Assembly (NCBI RefSeq): GCF_000769405.2
Contig: NZ_CP053440.1
Span: 806,001-870,000, forward strand
Source of the DNA: Rhizobium brockwellii
Lineage (GTDB): Bacteria; Pseudomonadota; Alphaproteobacteria; Rhizobiales; Rhizobiaceae
Direction: 5' to 3'
DNA: 64,000 nucleotides
The position numbers and the translations under genes are program-made. Below the pieces are notes generated by a model that made no database searches, had not been told where the DNA came from, and saw nothing but the letters and a program-made list of their open reading frames with translations. Of this stretch, positions 25,084 to 34,518 are shown piece after piece (within the stretch, counting starts at the first letter, position 1; every line of letters begins with the position of its first letter).

Positions 25084-25287
25084 CTACGCTGTCGGACGAA
25101 GCCGACGCCCTCCACGTACTGTCACGCGAAAGCGGCTATCAGGGCTGATGCGTTCGACGCCGCTGAATTCGGTGCAGCCCTTGCACATCGCTTCGATCAT
25201 CTCGAATGCCAAAGGGCTTCCCGTCTTCGTCGACGTCGCCAGGATAGAGGTCTTCCCGACACACCAGGCGACCGGCGGCGACAGCAT
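25084..25287 (-). CDS. Small hypothetical protein, coupled to its upstream gene
   Basis: A 67-residue protein, not recognised. It has MLSPPVAWCVGKTSILATST, then TGSPLAFEMIEAMCKGC and a basic tail (FRVTVRGGRRLRP). Its ATG lies two bases after the stop of the 85-residue gene, and an AGGAAA ribosome site lies within the end of that gene, so the pair is probably translationally coupled. The 250 bases downstream to the YdiJ-like gene hold nothing I can assign. Confidence 0.5.
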   Translation of the reverse strand: MLSPPVAWCVGKTSILATSTKTGSPLAFEMIEAMCKGCTEFSGVERISPDSRFRVTVRGGRRLRPTA

Positions 25288-25289
25288 GG

Positions 25290-25547
25290 TCAAATTTCCT
25301 GAGCAGTAGGCGGGCGCTCGCTCGTTTCGAAAAGGCCGCGGGCCGCTTCGAGCATCGACATCAGGTGATCGGGGTCGCACACGCCCTGTCGGTAGAGCTC
25401 GATGATGATGCTCGCCGTTCGTTCGGCTTCGTCGCTGTCCTTTTCCACCTGGTATTCGGATCTGATCTTGTCGAAGACCCGCTGGCAGATTTCAAGATCG
25501 CGGGAGTCCAGCGGTACCTGCGATCGGTTTTTGATCGTTTGAACCAT
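25290..25547 (-). CDS. Small conserved-type hypothetical protein
   Basis: An 85-residue, acidic, helical protein (DLEICQRVFDKIRSEYQVEK, then AERTASIIIELYRQGVCDPD). It resembles short rhizobial proteins of unknown function. It lies 54 bases downstream of the groEL stop on the same strand, after a GC-rich hairpin, and may receive read-through from the heat-shock operon. It is the first gene of a coupled pair. Confidence 0.65.
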   Translation of the reverse strand: MVQTIKNRSQVPLDSRDLEICQRVFDKIRSEYQVEKDSDEAERTASIIIELYRQGVCDPDHLMSMLEAARGLFETSERPPTAQEI

Positions 25548-25565
25548 CTCTATTCCCTCAGATAG

Positions 25566-25591
25566 GGCCCGCCCAGCGAGGCCGGCGGGCC
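25566..25591 (-). terminator. GC-rich hairpin after groEL
   Basis: Arms GGCCCGCC and GGCGGGCC with a ten-base loop lie 10 bases after the groEL stop. No T-run follows on the minus strand, so termination may be partial or the stem may protect the mRNA end. Confidence 0.5.
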
Positions 25592-25601
25592 GGCAAACGC
25601 C

Positions 25602-27242
<1,641 letters not shown>

Positions 27243-27254
27243 TCATAGGCAGCC

Positions 27255-27360
27255 AGAGTAATTCCAGGAAAAGTGCGACGCGGTTTTCCTTTCGGAATTG
27301 CGTCAGAAATAAAAGGTTGGAGCGGTTCTGCGTTTCCATGAAAGGCTGAAACGTTCCAGC
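27255..27360. repeat. Degenerate RIME-like element between groES and groEL
   Basis: It contains AATTCCAGGAAAAGTGCGAC, GCGGTTTTCC and GGAGCGGTTCTGCG, the inverted counterpart of the element at 18004-18109 with many changes. It lies inside the groESL transcript. Confidence 0.6.
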
Positions 27361-27383
27361 ATTGACTGATGTCCGCAGGGATC

Positions 27384-27698
27384 TCAGGCGGCCTGCTTCT
27401 TTTCGCCCTGCGGTTCGATGATCCCCATCACGTCGCTTTCCTTCATGATCAGCAGGTCTTCGCCATTGATCTTGATCTCGGTGCCCGACCATTTGCCAAA
27501 CAGGATGCGATCGCCAGTCTTGACGTCGAGCGCCTGGATTTGGCCGGCGTCGTTGCGCGCGCCGGGGCCAACGGCAATGACCTCGCCTTCCTGCGGTTTT
27601 TCCTTGGCGGTGTCGGGAATGATGATGCCGCCCTTGGTCTTTTCCTCTGAAACGACCCGGCGGACGAGAATGCGGTCGTGAAGCGGTCGGAACGACAT
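27384..27698 (-). CDS. groES: Co-chaperonin GroES (Hsp10)
   Basis: A 104-residue co-chaperonin that caps the GroEL chamber as a heptamer. Family blocks are [13 protein letters not shown], the mobile loop [29 protein letters not shown] and [16 protein letters not shown]. The start at 27698 is set by GGAGG seven bases before the ATG; the six earlier codons are discarded. It is the first gene of the heat-shock operon, 139 bases downstream of the CIRCE element. Confidence 0.97.
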   Translation of the reverse strand: MSFRPLHDRILVRRVVSEEKTKGGIIIPDTAKEKPQEGEVIAVGPGARNDAGQIQALDVKTGDRILFGKWSGTEIKINGEDLLIMKESDVMGIIEPQGEKKQAA

Positions 27699-27837
27699 GT
27701 CTTCCTCCATCGACAAACAGTGATGACGTTGTCTTTAGCCGGACCGGATGACCAATCCGGGCGGGTGCTCGCGCGCGAGCCTCGTGAGAATGATTTGGTT
27801 CGATGGTTTTGCAATTCAAGAGGTGATGGAAGAAAAA

Positions 27838-27864
27838 TTGGCACTCCCTGCTCGTGAGTGCTAA
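27838..27864. promoter_or_regulatory. CIRCE operator (HrcA site) of groESL
   Basis: TTGGCACTC-N9-GAGTGCTAA, one base away from the consensus TTAGCACTC-N9-GAGTGCTAA. It lies in the groES leader and predicts repression by HrcA and heat induction. The rest of 27699-28044 shows no gene. Confidence 0.93.
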
Positions 27865-28044
27865 CGCCCGGTAGGGAACAGAAAATTGCCTCCCGCGTTC
27901 GAACAATGAAGGCGACGGCGTGGTGCCGGAGGCGACTTCGAGCTGCATTGAGGCTTGAATCGGGATTTCGGCATTCCCAACTCTTTGGTGATCGAGGCTT
28001 GCTTAAGCTCGGTCATCGTCCCACGTCTTTTTGGAGTGAGTGAC

Positions 28045-28335
28045 ATGGAAGAACAGACCAATATCATCAAAGACCTCAGTGTCGAGGAACGCGAGGAAAT
28101 TCTCGTCGATATCGCCCGTACGCTGGAGGACACGGCACGTGAGGCCTATGTCGAAGGCAATACGCAGTTTGCCGCACTTTCCAACAACATGGCCGAAGCG
28201 ATCCGCGTCAATGCCGATGAACTCGCCCGTGATGATCCAGAAAATGCCGAGCTCGTATTTCAGCAGGCGACGGCGATGATCTCCCAATTCGAGGCCGTAC
28301 ACCCCTATCGAATGGTGAGTATGGCCGTCCATTGA
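28045..28335 (+). CDS. Small acidic hypothetical protein
   Basis: A 96-residue, strongly acidic and mostly helical protein (LSVEEREEILVDIARTLEDT, then NMAEAIRVNADELARDDPEN). No family is recognised. The ATG at 28045 follows GGAGTGAGTGAC. It is divergent from groESL and followed on the same strand by three further small stress-type genes, though each has its own spacing (about 108 bases to the next). Confidence 0.65.
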   Translation: MEEQTNIIKDLSVEEREEILVDIARTLEDTAREAYVEGNTQFAALSNNMAEAIRVNADELARDDPENAELVFQQATAMISQFEAVHPYRMVSMAVH

Positions 28336-28443
28336 TCGCCGGATGCGTGGCCCCGCCTCGATCCCCCGCTCAAATCAATCGCCCACCACGCGGAACTCTC
28401 ACTGCTTGCGAAGGTTATGGGATCACAACTCGAAAGGTGATCC

Positions 28444-28806
28444 ATGACGACTTTCAAATCCAGCGTGCCGCCCGAGAGCGGCACAGATGACGCGCGTTCC
28501 GCCGATACAGAACGGGCCGAGACCGATCGCAAAAGGGCATTGGAAACAGCCCGACGCAACGCCAGCTCGGCATTAAATCGTGATAGCGGCACCGAAACCG
28601 AAACCCCAAGCCTGAAGCTTGCAAAAGAATATCTCAGCCTCGGCGGCCACCGTCGATCCATGATCGACGACAATATCACCGATGTTCGCCAATGGGACGA
28701 GGATCCGCCGGAAGCCGAACGGTTCTGGAAGGAGCGGGTGGAGACGCTTCCAAAGGATCAACGCAAACAGGTGGAGGATTTTCTTCCAACCATCAACACG
28801 CCCTGA
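28444..28806 (+). CDS. Hypothetical hydrophilic protein
   Basis: A 120-residue protein. The first half is low-complexity and charged (SADTERAETDRKRALETARR). The second half looks folded (KLAKEYLSLGGHRRSMIDDN, then WKERVETLPKDQRKQVEDFL). No family is recognised. The start has GAAAGGTG upstream. It is followed by the DUF2934 gene after 53 bases. Confidence 0.65.
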   Translation: MTTFKSSVPPESGTDDARSADTERAETDRKRALETARRNASSALNRDSGTETETPSLKLAKEYLSLGGHRRSMIDDNITDVRQWDEDPPEAERFWKERVETLPKDQRKQVEDFLPTINTP

Positions 28807-28859
28807 GGCGGCTGGGCCCGTTCGTCGAACGGCTCATTCCAATGCGCTTGGAGGAGATC

Positions 28860-29186
28860 ATGGCTATAGACAAGCACGAGCAGATACGCCAGCGCGCCTA
28901 CGAAATCTGGGAGGCCGAGGGCCGCCCGGATGGCGCCGACCAGCGCCATTGGCTTCAAGCCTGCGACGAACTGTCGGGCGAGGATGAGAATGAGACGCTG
29001 CAGAATCTGCTCGATGAAGACGACAGGGATGACGCAGCGCTTCTTCAAGGCGCCGGTGAGAGCGGCGATTTCGATCGGCCACGAGCGAGGGCTGTTCAGG
29101 CATCCAAGGCTCCGGTGGCTGACATCGAAATGACGACGGGCGAAAAGTCTTCCCGGCGGAAGATCAGGAAGACCGAGGGACCGTGA
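28860..29186 (+). CDS. DUF2934 domain protein
   Basis: A 108-residue protein whose N-terminus IRQRAYEIWEAEGRPDGADQ followed by HWLQAC is the DUF2934 signature, common in small rhizobial proteins of unknown role. The rest is acidic and then basic and looks disordered. GGAG precedes the ATG. The stop overlaps a GTG start candidate of the next gene (GTGA), so the two are coupled. Confidence 0.78.
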   Translation: MAIDKHEQIRQRAYEIWEAEGRPDGADQRHWLQACDELSGEDENETLQNLLDEDDRDDAALLQGAGESGDFDRPRARAVQASKAPVADIEMTTGEKSSRRKIRKTEGP

Positions 29187-29191
29187 TCGCT

Positions 29192-29611
29192 ATGCAGCAT
29201 CTCGACCATGCCATCCAGATCGCTCTTACAGCCCACGAAGGTAAGGCGGACAAAACCGGCCGGCCGTTCTTCGAACACTGCCAGAGAGTAGCCCTTCTCG
29301 TTTCCGGCGACGAGACTCGAACGGTCGCTTACCTTCATGACGTCGTCGAAAAGGGAAGCGGCTGGACGCTCGACAGGCTGAGGGAAGAAGGCTTTCCGCC
29401 GGCGATCATCTCGGCGGTGAATGCTCTGACACGGCGGCCGGACGAGCCGGATGACGACTTCGTCAGACGTGCAGCATCAAACCCGCTGGCCTTGCCAGTC
29501 AAACGGGCCGATCTTGAAGACAATCTCCGGCAGGCCGAACAAGCTGGCAAGAAAACGGAAAAATACCAGCGCGGCCTGGATCTCCTGCGTGACATCAGGA
29601 ACGGACAATAG
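29192..29611 (+). CDS. HD-domain phosphohydrolase (RelA/SpoT-like hydrolase fragment family)
   Basis: A 139-residue protein of the HD_4 type, the metal-dependent hydrolase domain found alone or in RelA/SpoT. Metal ligands are visible in FFEHCQRVALLV and AYLHDVVEKG, with the later Asp in VKRADLEDNLRQ. Stand-alone forms are often Mesh1-like ppGpp or NADPH hydrolases, so a role in nucleotide signalling is possible. ATG 29192 follows GAGGGA; a GTG at 29183 overlapping the DUF2934 stop is the alternative. It is the end of the small-gene run. Confidence 0.75.
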   Translation: MQHLDHAIQIALTAHEGKADKTGRPFFEHCQRVALLVSGDETRTVAYLHDVVEKGSGWTLDRLREEGFPPAIISAVNALTRRPDEPDDDFVRRAASNPLALPVKRADLEDNLRQAEQAGKKTEKYQRGLDLLRDIRNGQ

Positions 29612-29752
29612 GAACGCGGACAAATTTGCGCAGTTCGCCTGCAACTGCCACCAAGGTCGGCAATCGGCGCAAGAGCGAACTGCTCGGCGTGTCATGTGAG
29701 CGAGCGCAACCTGGAGTCCGCTGTGCAGCGGCGGAGGCCGTTTGGCCTTATT

Positions 29753-30022
29753 TCATGCTTTGTTGGTGAACCACACCGTCGGCGCGCCGAGCACTCCTCC
29801 CGTGCGCATCGCCGTCTTCAGCTCGTCCAGCTTGCTGAACGTTTGCGCCGCTTCAAGCGTGGCAAAATCGTGGGTGACGGTAATATCGTTCGGATTGTCG
29901 ATGGCTCGATAAACGGCTTGCGCCGTCACCCCATTGGCCTTCTGCACCGGCGAAAACGCATCATATATCTTGCGCCAGGCGGCGTAATCGGAGACCTCGT
30001 GCCTTACGAATAACGTCGTCAT
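29753..30022 (-). CDS. Small ferredoxin-fold (ABM-like) protein
   Basis: An 89-residue protein with the pattern of a dimeric alpha/beta-barrel (antibiotic-biosynthesis-monooxygenase-like): TTLFVRHEVSDYAAWRKIYD, an alternating middle and TVWFTNKA at the end. No cofactor or catalytic residues can be named. It lies 44 bases downstream of a similar-sized protein with the same fold pattern, so the two form a pair on the minus strand. Confidence 0.7.
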   Translation of the reverse strand: MTTLFVRHEVSDYAAWRKIYDAFSPVQKANGVTAQAVYRAIDNPNDITVTHDFATLEAAQTFSKLDELKTAMRTGGVLGAPTVWFTNKA

Positions 30023-30066
30023 ATCATCCTCCCGCGTTGCATTTTCAGGTTTGGTTGAGACGCCTG

Positions 30067-30330
30067 TTACGATTGCACGAGGAACACCAGGGTCTCGGGC
30101 AAGACGCCGTCATGCGCCATCGCATCGGCCGCTGCCTTGGTCTGCATGAAGGCCATCAATTTATCCATATCAGCAACGTCCATGACCAGGCCGACGCGGT
30201 TCGACGGCTGAGGGTCTGTAAACGTGCGAATGTTCGTGACGCCGATCGGTTCGAATATCTGCTTACGCATTGGTGAAGCGAGCCAGTGTTTCGTGTCTTT
30301 GACATTGTGATGGACCATTATGGTAGGCAT
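30067..30330 (-). CDS. Small ferredoxin-fold protein, partner of the previous gene
   Basis: An 87-residue protein, PTIMVHHNVKDTKHWLASPM at the start and NRVGLVMDVADMDKLMAFMQ in the middle, which again fits a dimeric alpha/beta-barrel. Function is unknown. A leader of about 200 AT-rich bases (30331-30529) lies upstream and probably holds the promoter of the pair; no operator could be named there. Confidence 0.7.
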   Translation of the reverse strand: MPTIMVHHNVKDTKHWLASPMRKQIFEPIGVTNIRTFTDPQPSNRVGLVMDVADMDKLMAFMQTKAAADAMAHDGVLPETLVFLVQS

Positions 30331-30529
30331 TGCATCCTCCTCCAGCCTTGAAAAAAGAAAGGCCAGTACATCACTACGCTTTGCTCAACGTTAGTTCAAC
30401 AATATTACGATTAAGGGATGTTTTGCTGTTTTTGCCGAATATATAAATATAATTATTTGGAGTAATCCGAAAATATTATGGTTGTCCACCGCTTTTGGCG
30501 CGTGTTATTTTTCCGGCAATGGCTTTGAG

Positions 30530-32380
30530 CTACGGATGAAGGGCGAATGCCGGCACTCTTACGCCTTTGTTGCGAAAGAGCCGCTCCAGCTCGTCGAGGC
30601 GGGGGCAGGCGGGCGGATTATCGAGCGCTTTTGCCCAAATCTCGCGACTGGGCAGGGCCATTGCCGCAGTTGCGAGCACGGTGGTTCCGGGACCGATGTC
30701 ACCGCGCAGCTGCGGCAGCAGGGTCTTGGCGTGGATGAGATTGGTGTTCGGGATCGGGCTCATCGCATGGCCGGCCCTTCGATCGGGCGATAGATCGACG
30801 ATGCCGCTGACGTCGGTCTGTCCATACCAGACGGCCCGGCCATCGCTTGCATCGGAGCGGTCGGCATTGAAATCCGCGCGCTCGATCGCAAAACCGCCCT
30901 CGATGGTGCTGAGGGCGCGTGGCGTGGCGATGCGGTGCAGGCGGATGTGCCACGGATTTGCAGGAAGCAGCCAGGTTTCGATAACGACATCGTTCCACGG
31001 GCGCCAGCGCGAATAGAGCAGGTCGCCTGTGATCAGCGCCTCTTCGAGGGTTTCCCGCATGCGGAAATGGACGCCGTCGTCGGAGAGGCCGAGCATGCCG
31101 TCGAAACTTGCGGCGGAGAAATTCCGGTCGTCGGCTTCGATGTTGAAGGCGTAGCGCGTGGAGTAGACGAACTTCGAATATTTCTCGTTTGCGCCGAGCA
31201 TCTTGTCGTGCTGCTGCCCCGAGGAGAGCACGACCACATTTCCCGGCGTGTGCATGGCGACCATTCCCGCTTGTTTCAGCGCAACCGGCTCCGGAAATTC
31301 CGGCTGCGGGGACTCCTCGGAGGTCCAGAATGGATGATCCCCTACAAGGGCGAGCGGCAGAAAGAATTTCAGCGCCCAGTAGGGCGAGCCGGGAGAGTTG
31401 TAACTCTCGCTCATGAAGAGGTTCGGATAGCCGTAGCCGACGGAAAGAATGCCGTCGCGGTCGGCAATCGGCATGGCGGACCACCAGCGGATATGGCGTA
31501 TGTAATAGCCCTTGATCTCCGCCCAGGGCAGCGCTTCGACGCCGGCAAAGGCAAGCGCGCCCCAGAAACCGCCGGCCGCAAAGCGGTAGGTCTGGCTGCG
31601 GCCGAAGGCAAGGGCAGCGCCATCCGGGCCGAACCAGTGACGGATATCGCTGGCGAAGATCTCGGCGCGATCGCGGAAGCGATCCTTGCGCGCCTCGTCG
31701 CCCTTGGCCAGCACCGCATAGATCAGGCCGTAGTAATGCATGGCGAAGGGAATGTAGTGATCGACCCGCCGGACCGGCCCGTCGCGATACCAGCCTTCCC
31801 CGAGGTCGAAAGCCTCCGCTTCGTCGAGATAGGCAAGGGTTTTCCGGTGATCGAACGCCACGCTCACGCGTTCCAGCCCGAGATCGATGAGCACACGGAA
31901 GAATTTCCAGTTATTGTCGATGAATTCCAGCTCGCGTGCTCTGAGAAGATAGGCAGCGACCGTCTTCTTTTCGCTGTCGTCGAGCGGTTCCCAGATGTGC
32001 TCGGGCACGAGCGCCAGGGCGAAACCGACGGCGGCGAGCTCGACCAGCCGCTGATTGCGGTCGGCAAGATCGCCCCAATATTCGGGGTGAGCAGGATTGG
32101 TGCCGTTTGCGAGCCCGCGCCGATAGAGGTCCCAATGCGGAAACGCGCCGCCGCCCGCAGCGAGAGGAACGATCCCCCAGAGCGGCCGCGCAAATCCCTC
32201 CAGATCCGCCGCCGCCCGGTCGAAGATCGCGCCGGCTGCACCGAGGCGCACACGGGCGCCGCCTTCGGAAAAATACGGCAGCAGCGGCTCGAAGAGATCG
32301 ATGACGGCCTTGGCGAGGTCGTCGCGTGTCTTCAGGGGATTGCCGAAAAGCGGATTGGCCCGGGCGGGATCATATATCAT
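30530..32380 (-). CDS. DUF2264 domain protein (predicted (alpha/alpha) toroid, glycan-linked)
   Basis: A 616-residue protein that matches the DUF2264 pattern (NPLFGNPLKTRDDLAKAVID at the N-terminus, GDLADRNQRLVELAAVGFAL, and PFWTSEESPQPEFPEP). Members occur in polysaccharide-use loci and are thought to be toroid-fold hydrolases or lyases; the reaction is unknown. There is no signal peptide, so it works in the cytoplasm. It is the last gene of the minus-strand glycan operon, after the binding-protein gene and a strong hairpin that probably lowers its expression. Confidence 0.82.
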   Translation of the reverse strand: MIYDPARANPLFGNPLKTRDDLAKAVIDLFEPLLPYFSEGGARVRLGAAGAIFDRAAADLEGFARPLWGIVPLAAGGGAFPHWDLYRRGLANGTNPAHPEYWGDLADRNQRLVELAAVGFALALVPEHIWEPLDDSEKKTVAAYLLRARELEFIDNNWKFFRVLIDLGLERVSVAFDHRKTLAYLDEAEAFDLGEGWYRDGPVRRVDHYIPFAMHYYGLIYAVLAKGDEARKDRFRDRAEIFASDIRHWFGPDGAALAFGRSQTYRFAAGGFWGALAFAGVEALPWAEIKGYYIRHIRWWSAMPIADRDGILSVGYGYPNLFMSESYNSPGSPYWALKFFLPLALVGDHPFWTSEESPQPEFPEPVALKQAGMVAMHTPGNVVVLSSGQQHDKMLGANEKYSKFVYSTRYAFNIEADDRNFSAASFDGMLGLSDDGVHFRMRETLEEALITGDLLYSRWRPWNDVVIETWLLPANPWHIRLHRIATPRALSTIEGGFAIERADFNADRSDASDGRAVWYGQTDVSGIVDLSPDRRAGHAMSPIPNTNLIHAKTLLPQLRGDIGPGTTVLATAAMALPSREIWAKALDNPPACPRLDELERLFRNKGVRVPAFALHP

Positions 32381-32411
32381 TGTCAGGCTCGAAATTCATG
32401 AAAAACAGGAT

Positions 32412-32440
32412 CGGCCGCGGGCAGATATTGCCCGCGGCCG
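32412..32440 (-). terminator. Hairpin between binding-protein and DUF2264 genes
   Basis: Arms CGGCCGCGGGC and GCCCGCGGCCG with a seven-base loop, followed in the minus direction by TCCTGTTTTTC. It is strong enough to terminate or to stabilise the upstream mRNA, as is often seen after ABC binding-protein genes. Confidence 0.75.
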
Positions 32441-32457
32441 TCGACATTTCTGGACGC

Positions 32458-33732
32458 TTACTTGATGGCCTTCACGCCTTCGGTCATTTCCTTCAGCCCG
32501 TCATCGACGGAGGTGCTGTCGGTCATGATCGCGTCATGCACCCGGTTGAGCACGACCTCGATCTTGGCGGCGTTCGGGTTGACCGCCATCTCCAGGTAGG
32601 TTTTCGACGGCTTCAGCGCCTCCTTGCTGGCGGCATCCTCAGGAAAGCCGGGTGTTGCCGCGATCTTGGCGCTGACGTCATCCGTCTTGAGCGCAGGGAA
32701 GGTACCCGTCGACGCGATGACTGCTGCGCCCTCAGGACCGGTGACGAACTTGATGAAATCGAGCGCGGCATCCTTGTGGTCGGAATTGGCGTTGACCGCC
32801 AGGCCCGAGATCTGCGCAGCGGTCGTGCCGGTTGCCACACCGTCGGGATGCGGGAACTTGACGATGCCCCAGTTCTTGCTCTTCGATTCACCAGATTTCA
32901 CCTTGGTGATCTGGGTGCCGACGAACCAGGTTCCCATCGGCAGCATGCCGATCGTGCCGTTGAAGAAGAGCGCCGAATAATGTGTGTTCGACGTCTTCAG
33001 AAAGGCATAGGAGGGAATTGCGCCATCCTTCTGCAGGGTCAGCGCCCTCTCGTACCAGGGCTTCAGGAAGCCGTAGTCGCCGTCAACAAGCGTGTGTTTT
33101 CCGTCGAGGATGCCGGGCAGCTGAACGGCGGACCGCCAGGTATGCAGAAGCGCGCCGTAGGTCTTGTTGGTGCCCATGCCGCCCGAAAGCTTCTCGGCGG
33201 TCTCGTCGAACTGCGCCCAGGTCATGTCATTGGTGGGGTAGGGGACGCCTGCCTTGTCGAATATATCCTTGTTGTAATAGACGACCCAGAAGTCGGAGCG
33301 GAACGGCAGGGAGTAGATCTTGCCATCGATGGTCAGTTCCTCGATCAGGCCGCCAAAGGGAGCCGGGTCGATCTTCTGATCCTTCACGAAGCCGCTGAGA
33401 TCGGCGATGTTACCAGCGCGCACCAGATTGGTGTAGCCCGGCACATCCTTGATGGTGACGATGTCGATGTCCTTGGAGCCGCCGGTCAGCTGCGTCGAGA
33501 TCATCTGCTGGTAGTCTTGCGAGCCGAGGTCCATCGGCTCAAACTTCACGTTGGGGTGTTTGGCCTGATAGGCCTCGATCAGCGGCTTGTAATAGGCGGT
33601 CTTGTCCCAGTCCCACAAAGCCCATTTGAGCGTCACGGCGTCCTGAGCAAGCGCTGCGCCGGCCGTCGTCGCGGCCAAGGTGAAACCTGCCAAGGCAAGT
33701 TTCATCGTCCTCCCGAATTTATCCAAATACAT
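32458..33732 (-). CDS. ABC transporter sugar-binding protein (family 1)
   Basis: A 424-residue periplasmic solute-binding protein. The signal peptide is KLALAGFTLAATTAGAALAQ with cleavage near ALAQ-D. The mature part has typical SBP_bac_1 features (HPNVKFEPMDLGSQDYQQMI, then YNKDIFDKAGVPYPTNDMTW). It captures an oligosaccharide, presumably an unsaturated uronate-containing one, for the MalF/MalG/UgpC-type parts encoded upstream. ATG at 33732 follows AAGGAG. It is unusual that the binding protein comes near the end of its operon. Confidence 0.92.
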   Translation of the reverse strand: MYLDKFGRTMKLALAGFTLAATTAGAALAQDAVTLKWALWDWDKTAYYKPLIEAYQAKHPNVKFEPMDLGSQDYQQMISTQLTGGSKDIDIVTIKDVPGYTNLVRAGNIADLSGFVKDQKIDPAPFGGLIEELTIDGKIYSLPFRSDFWVVYYNKDIFDKAGVPYPTNDMTWAQFDETAEKLSGGMGTNKTYGALLHTWRSAVQLPGILDGKHTLVDGDYGFLKPWYERALTLQKDGAIPSYAFLKTSNTHYSALFFNGTIGMLPMGTWFVGTQITKVKSGESKSKNWGIVKFPHPDGVATGTTAAQISGLAVNANSDHKDAALDFIKFVTGPEGAAVIASTGTFPALKTDDVSAKIAATPGFPEDAASKEALKPSKTYLEMAVNPNAAKIEVVLNRVHDAIMTDSTSVDDGLKEMTEGVKAIK

Positions 33733-33772
33733 TCCCGTTCTCCTTCCCTGGATCATCTCTGAATCAGTTATT

Positions 33773-34498
33773 TTATGAAGCGTCTCGTCTATGCGGTTCG
33801 CGGTGCGGCTGTGTTGCGTTTGGCAGTTGTAGAACCGTCACCGCCGCCCGATGAACGCCGAATGCGACGGCGAACATTCCGAGTGAAAAATTGAAGGTTG
33901 CCGGCATGAACACCGAAACCGGATAGAAGAGGATATGCGCCAGCCACAGGCTGGCAGCGAAGGCGAGCGCGCCAAGCGCCGGGAGCGGACGGATGATGGA
34001 GGCGAGCGCGGCGAGGCGCAGCAACCTCAGAGCCGGCAGATCGCGCATCACCAGCAGAACGATGAGATGGCAGGCGAGAACCGCGATGAAAGCGGTGGCA
34101 ACGAGCGCGATCGTCAGCGGTGCGCTGAGCAACAGATTGTCGCGTGCGCCCGCGGCATAGGTGACGATCGCATAGAGGCCGATTGCAAGCGCACCGCCCA
34201 ACGCCAGGCCCCAGCCGGTGGCGCGCCAGAAGTAGCGCAGAAAAGCTTCCGTGAAGTCCCTGAGCAGATAGGTGTTGCGATCTTCCACCACGGCGACCGA
34301 GACCCGGGCCATGGCGGCGAGCGCTGCCGGCAGCGTCACGACGAAGAGGCCTAACAGGATGAAGAGGATGTTCAGCTTGACCATCTCCCACCATTCGCGG
34401 ACGAGGATCTCTGCGAACAGGGCAAGGCCGGTCCTCTTCGGCGCATCCTTCGGAATGCCCGGCCCCTCCCTCGTCCACATGTCCCGCAACCACTGCAT
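33773..34498 (-). CDS. YesL-like DUF624 membrane protein
   Basis: A 241-residue inner-membrane protein with about five membrane helices, e.g. LNILFILLGLFVVTLPAALA and ALGGALAIGLYAIVTYAAGA. The N-terminus GPGIPKDAPKRTGLALFAEI and the NLLLS-like middle fit the DUF624/YesL family, which is found in pectin and rhamnogalacturonan loci next to binding proteins. Its role is unknown. It lies 20 bases after the ATPase gene. Confidence 0.82.
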   Translation of the reverse strand: MQWLRDMWTREGPGIPKDAPKRTGLALFAEILVREWWEMVKLNILFILLGLFVVTLPAALAAMARVSVAVVEDRNTYLLRDFTEAFLRYFWRATGWGLALGGALAIGLYAIVTYAAGARDNLLLSAPLTIALVATAFIAVLACHLIVLLVMRDLPALRLLRLAALASIIRPLPALGALAFAASLWLAHILFYPVSVFMPATFNFSLGMFAVAFGVHRAAVTVLQLPNATQPHREPHRRDAS

Positions 34499-34518
34499 AG
34501 CCGTCTCCCGCAGGCGTC

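Noticed and set aside
24938..25309. Open frames on the plus strand between the YdiJ-like gene and the small genes
   Set aside because: They overlap the coupled minus-strand pair, which has a good ribosome site; the composition is Arg-rich and not protein-like.
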